Assembly (NCBI GenBank): GCA_907164885.2
Contig: OU015501.1
Span: forward strand, 18,903,131 to 18,967,130
From: Dolomedes plantarius
Taxonomy: Eukaryota > Arthropoda > Arachnida > Araneae > Dolomedidae
DNA length: 64,000 nt
Reading direction: 5' to 3'
Shown: positions 56,330-64,000 of the stretch, one piece after another
How positions within the stretch are numbered: the stretch's first letter is position 1
Layout of the letters: every line of letters begins with the position of its first letter
Notes under the pieces: model-generated
The model's database searches: none
What the model was told of the DNA's origin: nothing
The model's input: the letters and a program-made list of their open reading frames with translations, nothing else
Position numbers and translations under genes: made by a program

Positions 56330-58655
56330 TACGGTATAAAGGTATATTATTTTAAGTGAGTTCATTTTACTTAAAAGGAATAAAAAAGTTCTTGAAAATA
56401 CGATGGAATATTTACTAAATAAACACGTTAAAAATTAATAGACATTTCACTAAATAAATTCTGGTTACTTTAACCCGCGATGAAAATATTCTACAACGGA
56501 AAAATATTTTTTATACAATAATCTAATTTCTCCTCGTGACACTATTTAAAATACTTAATTGTAATTAAAACACTTTTTTTACGGCTGTGAAATAATTTTT
56601 CTTTCGTCTGTTTGAGATTCAAAATATTGTTTTAAAAAACAATAACTTTAATAAAATCGGGAAAACCTGCAACAATTCATGAATGCAATTATAAAGCGGT
56701 ATTTTCTAAAATGTGTGCTTGGGAATGACCGTTCATTTTATTAAAAAATAACACTTTAAAATCTAAAAAAGGTTTGTTTTTAATTCTTTTATCTAAAATC
56801 TAAAATAATATTACAATACATGTCTTAGCTGCCACTATTAAATTTTGTTCGACAAATTTCTGTGAGAAAAATATTCATACGGATGATGAACTTTAATGCC
56901 TTAAATGGGTGTTGACACAGTCATTTAATATCGATTTTCCGATAAGTTTTATTAATTGCGGAATCGCTGTAATGTCCTTTCTGATGACACTCATTTAAGC
57001 AAGCCTCGATGCCACTTTGCATTAATGAAATGCCGATATTCCTGACGGTCAGTAGAAAATAATTTTGTTAATTGTGATTTAGCATTTAGCGAGCTTTGAA
57101 AGGTACTAAAATAGGCAAGACTATGGATGAAGTTTGCTCGGGTAAAATATGGTAGAAAAGTTAGCCATCTGCATAAGTTTCTAAATCGGACGAGGCTTTA
57201 ATCACGCTTATACCATATTTCAAGATTATACTTTTAAGAAAGCATCTATATATTTAAGTTGCTAAGCCGATTCTTTGGGCAGTCCGTGAGAGAAAACTAC
57301 TTGCATCTGTTTATTTCATTTTGGTGTTAAAAGAAAGATTTTAATCTATAGATGTGTCAAATTTGGATTTTGTAACCTCAATTTCTATTAATTAATGATA
57401 ATTTACAATAAAAAATTCTTTCTGTACAAGCTCAGTGACATGTTTAAATCTAGCTTTAGATACTTACAAAGCACGAGGCTGCATAAACACGTTAATTTTT
57501 TTACATGTTTTTATTAACTCGCTTTCTTGCTTGTGCGTTTGTCCAGTCCAAATCTTGCAATCGATTTTTAACTAACTTCCCAACTAGCTAGACATTTGAA
57601 ACTTTTAGAATAGCTCAGAACACGATGACAATGCATTACTTTGATACTTTTAGCCATCTTTAAGCAGAATTAAATTAATTTTCAGTTATATTCAGTTATT
57701 TTTTTTGTAGACTGGTGCAGCCCTCTATCGGCCGGGACGGAAACGAAAAGTTAAACGCAAGTTAACTTCCAAATAACTTCATTTTCTTTCAACTTGATGG
57801 GATAATTCAAAAAAAAAATTTTTTTTAAGTATTTATTAACACATAGAATTGTCAAGTTTATATGATTAAACAGAAAATTTAAAAATATGGTAAATAAAAA
57901 GTTTTTTTTATCTTGTAATTATTAATTTGTTTATTCCACGGAATCTCTCTAGCTTTCTCTCTGTCATTTTTATTTTTAATTTAAAGTATATATCTCTATT
58001 CTTAATATTATGATTTTCAACATTTGGCAATGATGTGTTGAGCATAATTTCTCTATTAGTTCATTTATTTACTATCCAGATGTCATGTTTTGACGGGTTC
58101 CAACTAGTATTCCTTTAATTCATTTATAAGATACCACGCACGGAAAAGAAAGATTAATTAGATATGAAAAAGATTGTTCAAAGTGGTGCGTAGTTACATT
58201 CATACAAGTTTGAAATCATTTTTAAAAATTGTGTCTGTGATTTACCTGATTATCTTTCTTTAAAAATATTTTGAGGGGATCAGGTATAAAAAATATTTTC
58301 TACTTTTTTTCAACACTTAAATGATAACGATATTATTCTCTCTTCCGAAAGTCAGGTTATACATACGAAACATTTATTACTCATAAGAACAAAAACGCAC
58401 CAACACTTAAAAGACCCGATGTACCTGTCTAAAAAGATACTTTTTTAGCTCGTTGAACACGAGGAGTTTTTAAAGTGCCCACGCTTTTTAAACATGACTT
58501 TTTTTTGTTTCCGTGGATATCATTTACAATAACTCCAAAATATTAAGCAGAAATAATATTAAGCAGATTCCAAGTGTGGAAAAAGGTTATAATTAGAATA
58601 CTAAACTGCAATATAATTTTGCTTAGCACCCTGACATTTCTTAACATTTTTATAC
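56330..58655. other. AT-rich DNA, nothing recognised
   Basis: No frame longer than about 60 codons with any motif, and no element edges found. Confidence 0.4.
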
Positions 58656-58666
58656 AGCATTTAGGA

Positions 58667-58843
58667 GCCGGACGATAGCCGAATGGCTAGGGCGCTGGCA
58701 TTCTGTAAGTCTGTGGGTTCGAATCCCACTCTTGGCATGGACGTTTGTAGCGGTTCGGAATCGGCTTTATGCAGTAGGCCCCGGTCAAATTAGATCTCGT
58801 GTAGCAAAAATTGACCGTAGCGTACGAAACCAAACCTATACAT
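58667..58843 (+). repeat. tRNA-derived SINE, family A, 9-bp duplication
   Basis: CATTTAGGA flanks it at 58658-58666 and 58844-58852. Box A-like TAGCCGAATGGCTAGGGCGC and a perfect box B GGTTCGAATCC, then CGGTTCGGAATCGGCTTTAT. It is the best-preserved member of family A here and most likely the youngest. Confidence 0.9.
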
Positions 58844-58852
58844 CATTTAGGA

Positions 58853-59367
58853 TAAACTATCGTCGTTTAGAAAATAACTATTTGCTTTAAGTGACAAAAT
58901 CGAAAATTAAGGTAAATACATATGCCGTATGCTTTAAAATAGACAACACTTTTGACCTTACAACTCACACACGTGTTTTTTCTTTTAAAAGTACATAGAT
59001 GACGGTGTATACAATAATTTAATCTTCTAAAATTAACTTTGTTGCTTCTTGGGTGGTTCTCGGGCCATGCCCCGAAACCCGTGTCATAATTGAATCGGCA
59101 GTTTGAAGAAGGGAACGAATCCAAAAACTGTTTTTGTGGGAAATTTTAAAAAAAACTTAAAATAACTCTTTTATTTATTATTTTTTCTTCACTAAACTTT
59201 TATAAACGATTCTTTATATTCACCCGCTATTCCAGTGCCTTTTACAGCTTACAAGGAGCGTCTCTATGTAAATAACAGTATGGCAAAAAAAAAAAAAAAA
59301 AAAAAAAAACCGAATTTAAATTTTTTGGCGCTTGTTCCCTTCTGCAAATTGCCGATTCAATTCTGTT
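58853..59367. other. No recognised gene; short inverted pair and poly(A)
   Basis: AATTGAATCGGCAGTTTGAA at about 59088-59107, continuing into GAAGGGAAC, is inverted at about 59334-59364. An A-run lies at about 59286-59309. The frame 58867-59124 minus overlaps one arm and has no known domain. Confidence 0.4.
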
Positions 59368-59381
59368 CTCGATTACATATG

Positions 59382-59764
59382 CTGTTGTTGTTGTTTCTAA
59401 TCCCCTTGGTGTAGGAAAGCCTACACCAAGTCCAAAGGATCTAGGTCCTCAAATCCTAGGTTCTTGGCGAAGGGTAGTAAGCAGCTTCACTTTAAGACGA
59501 GGTACCACTAGGGTTGAAGTCTGACTTGACCTCGAAGAACATCGGTCCCGCAATTTTGAACCGAGTCAAGTGACGAGACCGGAACACTTGACCCCGCATT
59601 TCCAGAGGTAAATTTGAGAACTTTAAGGACATTGTAGCCAAGATCTATTTTACGTGCCCCGGCCACCATTAGTGAACACGGCGGTGGATTTGCAGCGACG
59701 AGCATCGAACCAGGGACGTTCTGATCACTGGATTGTTTCTTTTGCCAACTAGGCCACCTCACCC
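59382..59764 (-). repeat. tRNA-derived SINE, family C, 14-bp duplication
   Basis: CTCGATTACATATG lies at 59368-59381 and 59765-59778. On the minus strand the head is GAGGTGGCCTAGTTGGCAAA with box B-like GGTTCGATGCTC. The 3' end is GGGGATTAGAAACAACAACA. 383 bp. Confidence 0.88.
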
Positions 59765-59947
59765 CTCGATTACATATGTCATTAATATGATACACCTGAA
59801 TGATTGGGTGTATCTACCTTTTATTACTTACGAGATATGGTTGCAAAGAATTTCTGAAGCATAAAATTTCGACTGCAAGCAAAAGAATCAGTACGACCTC
59901 AGAGGAAAATTCAGGGAGGTTTGTTGTTGACAAACGTAACATTCATT

Positions 59948-60143
59948 GTTTTGTTGTTGTTGTTTCTAATGCCGCCTAGCTGGAAGTATTTCAGACCAGG
60001 TCCATACAGACTAGCGGGCAGAGGGGTGCGGCTCCGGTTTATAATGGCACCACAAAGATTAAAGTCCGAGTTAGCCGGATTCCACCTCAATTTCGACCGA
60101 GCACCCCCAGGGGTGACATCTGGGGGATCGTACCCTCTCCTTA
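59948..60143 (-). repeat. SINE family B, 3' part
   Basis: On the minus strand it shares TTGTGGTGCCATTATAA and GGACCTGGTCTG with 46117-46372 and ends in ATTAGAAACAACAACAACAA. The TTAA MITE at 60148 abuts its 5' side. I cannot find a clear head beyond the MITE. Confidence 0.7.
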
Positions 60144-60147
60144 TTAG

Positions 60148-60348
60148 CGTAGGATTACTTATCGTTGCTTACCTCTTTTTTTATTTTTTTATTAAAAAAA
60201 TTTCTTTTACGGGTTTTGGTACTTTTCTGTTTAACTGTTTACTGCTACTGGGTTTGGCGCGCTACCAAAATTATGACTCGCGACGCAGGATGGAGTATGA
60301 ATTTTTTTTTCTTTCCGGAGGACCGTTATTCAGGAACGTAATCCTACG
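60148..60348. mobile_element. TTAA MITE, CGTAGGATTAC group, copy 3
   Basis: 201 bp; TTAA at 60349-60352 and a decayed TTAG at 60144-60147. Ends CGTAGGATTACTTATCGTTG and, complemented, CGTAGGATTACGTTCCTG. The most compact copy, it serves here as reference for copies 1 and 2. It accounts for the plus frame 59921-60352. Confidence 0.85.
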
Positions 60349-60399
60349 TTAACAATAATACTAACTCAACTACCACTCTCGCATACCCTTTTACGGTTG

Positions 60400-60572
60400 G
60401 TTGAGAGCGCTAAGATAATTTTTATTATTTATTTATTGGCGCTACACGCGGGCTAACTAAACCGGGATCTACTGCTTAATGCTGACTCCGAACGGCTGCA
60501 ATCATCCATGCCAATAATGGGATTCGAACCCATAGACTTCGGTACCGAATGCCAACGCTCGGCCATTAACTT
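60400..60572 (-). repeat. tRNA-derived SINE, family A, head truncated
   Basis: The minus strand includes GGGTTCGAATCCCATTATTG and GTTCGGAGTCAGCATTAAGC and ends GCGCTCTCAACCAACC. An AT-rich insert (TTTATTATTTATTTATT) lies near the tail. Box A is incomplete. Confidence 0.75.
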
Positions 60573-61170
60573 TTAAATACTTTTGAAAACAATTTGTCCG
60601 AACGGATATCAAAACGGATAAAAAATTTTAATGAGATATGGTTGGAATTGTTTTCTACTCAAATTTTGGTGGTTTTGCTACTAGGAAAATTTTGCTGCTT
60701 TAGACAAAATTATTGCCAAAGAGTATTAAATTGGTCTTGTTATAAGTAGAGCAATATTTTCTTCGTGTACATTCTGGACCATTATCTGGCTCATTTGTAG
60801 TATCGTCATGCTCCAGTATCAAAGTAAATTAATACTGCTAGAGATTTATTTTCCTCGAAGATTCTTTGTTATCCCCGAAAAACATTTATTTCATATTATT
60901 ACGTCACTAAAAAAGCTATATAATGGAATTCATAAACTTTAACCAAACACTTAACTTGGCTTTGAAATCAACTACGTATTTCATTATATTAAGTTCACTT
61001 AAGAACAAATATTGTCCAGGGTTTTTCAATTTTTTTTCTTCAAATGAAATTATTTATATTTAATTCATTACCATATATGTTTAAATGTGTGTGCTTATGT
61101 ACATCAAAAACCTATAATGGATTAGGACTTAAGTAATGCATTAATAATAGCCACTGTCAGGCCGCGTCCT
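60573..61170. other. AT-rich DNA, nothing recognised
   Basis: No coding region or repeat structure seen. Confidence 0.4.
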
Positions 61171-61177
61171 CTATTTA

Positions 61178-61757
61178 ATGCTCCAGCGGGTGCGCCATTT
61201 TTTGGAACATCAGCAGGTGTGCGTGGCACAAAGTGCAACGTCTCTTTCATTTCCTTTTGTAATAAACTTTTTTTTCAAATTGAAAATAATAATGCTGCGT
61301 TTTATGACAAGATATAAAATGATGATAATATTGAGATATATTTATAATTAAAAGCCAAAGAATGCAGATGCAATCACCTTATTTCAAAACTGTCCGGTTT
61401 ATTGGATCTAAGGACAACTTGCGAAAGGATTCCTATTATGTTCAAAAACCTAAAAAACAATGAGATTGTCCATCTTCGTGATATGCGGGATGCCATGTAA
61501 TAGCGGCACATGTGATCGACTACATCAACTCCTGCTTTTGTCATATTGTAATGCAGTATAATCGCTGATTTACCACGGTTAAATCACGACTAACAATGAA
61601 TGGAAAGGAATACAAGGGTCAGAAAATCAGACCTGCATTAGAAAGGGTGTAGGTATAAATAGAAACTGCTTAGAACATTCAAACCTTACATGTAAAAACA
61701 AACCATTCAAAATTACAAAAATGTTGCACTTTGTACACGGGCGCGCCAGCCGAAGGG
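61178..61757. mobile_element. Decayed piggyBac-like MITE
   Basis: TTAA at 61174-61177 and 61758-61761. The right end, complemented, is CCCTTCGGCTGGCGCGCC; the left is TGCTCCAGCGGGTGCGCC (12 of 18 match). The subterminal ACAAAGTGCAAC is perfectly inverted. 580 bp. Confidence 0.6.
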
Positions 61758-62051
61758 TTAATGTACGGTATTATGCTAAAAAGCATTTTTCATGCCGGTA
61801 CCTTCGAATGGGCATGAAAGACCATGTATAGGAAAGGGTTCAGAAACTTTCCCTAATGATTGCATTTGCCGAGACCGCCAGGTGATTTAGGAAGTCAGGA
61901 CAGAGATCAATAACTACCAATAAATTTTAAGCTATAACGAAAATGTAAATTTTGTTTTGGATTTTTTTTCTCAAACGCGGAAAGCACGTGTATAGTTTTA
62001 TCTGAGGTTGAAATGCATAAAAAATCATTTTGGAGAACTATTTTGTTGAAA

Positions 62052-62170
62052 ACTAGGGGCTTCGCCCCTAGGCTCGCTATGCTCGCGCCTCTGTTATGGC
62101 TAATAGCGAGATACACAGAGGTGATTCGCAGGCAATGTAACAGTTTCCATCCATTTACTGTTGTCACCCT
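62052..62170 (+). repeat. Arthropod repeat head with GGGGC-TTC-GCCCC hairpin
   Basis: CTAGGGGCTTCGCCCCTAGG followed by CTCGCTATGCTCGCGCC, a known style of repeat head. The rest is not delimited. Confidence 0.45.
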
Positions 62171-62749
62171 TAATGCGTAGGGCGTTTCATCACTGTTGAA
62201 TTATCAGCTTTAAAATTCAATTAAAAATCGAAAATTTAAGATATAGACTTGAAATGAGGTTTATATGAATAAGAAAGCTTTCAGCTTCCAGATGATGTAA
62301 ATATTTTCTTTGTAAGATAAAAACTCGAGGAGCATCGATATTACATGCACATAGGGGACGATATTTCTTGAAAAACTGTGTTTCAATTTTTGATGAAAAT
62401 ATTAGTCTGTTTTAAAATATTTTTGAACAAATGAGGTCTAGTTTGAAAGAAAAATGTCTGTAGTCTTAGATTGTAGAAAGATCAAAATTCTACTATCATT
62501 TTTTGGTGAGTTATCGTAATCTGAAGATGAAAAAGTCAATATTTTCCCACAAAACATAAAATAATAATTAAAAAAAAAACTTAAAGTCCGACGAAGATGA
62601 GACATGTCTAACTTTGGTCCCCCCATTTTTCTGCATCCATTGGTATCTCTCTCGACCCCATACCCCCAGCGATTTCGGAGGAGATAGCGTGACAAGCTTT
62701 TGACAGCGGCAGCGGGAGTTACTTTTTTTTAGAATAGAGAGACTTTATG

Positions 62750-63072
62750 GCTTTTTTTCCTGCCTAGATGGAACTTGAACCGACACATGAGTGCTGTAAT
62801 CATATAAAATACCATGACGATCAACCAGAGTCTTGCTTTTAATGACCTTCTTCGGCTTTTCTGTTACAGCCAATGACAGAATGTTAGTCTTGCATTTATT
62901 TATTAATTTCATTTTTTGATGATGCTCAAATTGGACAATGAACTTAATCATATTACAGCAACAGATCCAACTGTCACCGGTTTAACATTTTCCTGCCGTA
63001 ACCGCAATTAGAACCGCCGACCTTTTCATCTACAGATAAATGCTCTTACCAATTAAACTACCCTCCAGATGA
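62750..63072 (-). repeat. Probable tRNA-derived SINE, minus strand
   Basis: The minus-strand head reads GTAGTTTAATTGGTAAGAGC (good box A) and CGGCGGTTCTAATTGCGG (decayed box B). The downstream part (62745-62951) has an open frame but no known protein motif. The tail edge is uncertain. Confidence 0.45.
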
Positions 63073-64000
63073 AAGCCTTATTTTTAATGAAATCCCTGGA
63101 CTTCTATTTTATATATCTTCAGTTTTCTCGAAACATTTTTTTTAAATAAAAAGACATAACTTTTTTCGATATCTGAAAACCCAAAACGCGTGTAAGCGCA
63201 TTTCTGAGACGTAGTTAGCCTTGCATTCGATCTTCCATCTTCCCGAGAGATTTAAAGTAAAATAATAATCTGAATTTATTCAGCGGTCTCCTTTATTGCT
63301 AATTAACAGTAAAGAAAGAGAGCAGTAGACTAGAATAAAAAACAGAATAATATTTTAACTGGTACACATTCATAAATATTTTTAAGTGACAACCTTGTAA
63401 TAATCTCGTAAGGATAAATTGAACCAAAAAAAATAAATTTGGTTTCATTTACACGTATTGGTAATTGATTTCGTGAGAAAATTCCACGATTACAAAAACA
63501 ACTAGACTCAAAATGATTTTGTATATTTAAATTATTTAAACGTTTTTAAAATAACACCTTTGCATCTCTTTGATACAGCACATTATGAAATGCAAATCGG
63601 CTAAAATGAAAAGGAAAAAATAAATAAAAATTACTGAGCAAGTATATTGCACAAAACAATTCACTTCTCTGAAATACTTCGAATTCAGTTGTATTATTCA
63701 TTCACATACAGAATATTCAAGAAATGTCTTCAAACAAAATTTTAATAAAGTGCAAATATTGTTCGTGTAGGCGAAGATATCTTTTTCTTCTTTAAAGACG
63801 TTTTTAATGGATTGCGCAATATTTTCATGATCACATTTGAACTTCAAAAATACAACAAAAGATTTAGCATTGTATCTCAATATAACTACATATTTAACAT
63901 AATAAATAAGCGGACATCGCTTTCGTCACAATTATAAAACACGTAAAAACCATTTCTTGGGAGGTTTTCTTGACACTTACTCTAAAGTCTCTTTTAAAGT
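63073..64000. other. AT-rich DNA, nothing recognised
   Basis: No supported gene or element up to the window end. Confidence 0.4.

Noticed and set aside
58667..58740. Possible functional tRNA gene (good A and B boxes)
   Set aside because: The same head occurs in four copies with a shared non-tRNA body, and this copy has a target duplication. It is a SINE.
58867..59124. 85-codon minus-strand frame
   Set aside because: It overlaps one arm of a short inverted repeat and has no recognised domain.
59921..60352. 143-codon plus-strand frame with hydrophobic stretch
   Set aside because: It is formed by a reversed SINE joined to a TTAA MITE; the apparent membrane segment comes from T-rich MITE sequence.

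Overview
The window looks like TE-rich intergenic DNA from an arthropod nuclear genome, most likely a spider. That placement is an inference from three things: the strong AT bias, the mix of BEL/Pao, Tc1/mariner, Tigger, hAT and TTAA-inserting elements with tRNA-derived SINEs, and the look of the LINE RNase H. I found no convincing host protein-coding gene, no rRNA and no functional tRNA. Every recognisable reading frame belongs to a mobile element, and every one is broken.

Layout. 1-654: end of a mariner-like element. 1640-7899: a BEL/Pao LTR retrotransposon with two 357-bp LTRs, a 4-bp target duplication, a tRNA-Gly primer site and a frameshifted gag-pol that has lost most of RNase H. 8.5-19.5 kb: a run of non-autonomous DNA transposons (TTAA-flanked, hAT with 8-bp duplications, Tigger/pogo with TA duplications, a foldback palindrome). 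19.9-25 kb: an arthropod repeat with CCCGCGCTTCGC-type head, a 5'-truncated LINE with a 14-bp duplication, and a LINE ORF1 remnant. 27.2-33.1 kb: two nests. In the first, a DD41D-type mariner is split by a Tc1 element with DD36E spacing. In the second, a mariner-like element holds a TTAA MITE whose TA-rich core has received a Tc1-like and a Tigger element. 34-40.3 kb: microsatellites, a 767-bp foldback TTAA element, hAT and Tigger MITEs, and a four-unit 175-bp tandem array. 41-46.4 kb: SINEs, one split by a TTAA MITE. 47.5-56 kb: more TTAA MITEs, the second DD36E Tc1 copy, and an unclassified 1-kb inverted-repeat element. 56-64 kb: SINEs, two more TTAA elements and plain AT-rich DNA.

The strongest theme is TTAA. 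At least ten non-autonomous elements in about five terminal-sequence groups sit in TTAA sites, and no matching transposase lies in the window. The insertion order can be read from target duplications in several nests. I see no evidence of a new cellular system here. The most notable items are the foldback elements, the layered insertions, the DD36E twins and the unclassified inverted-repeat element.
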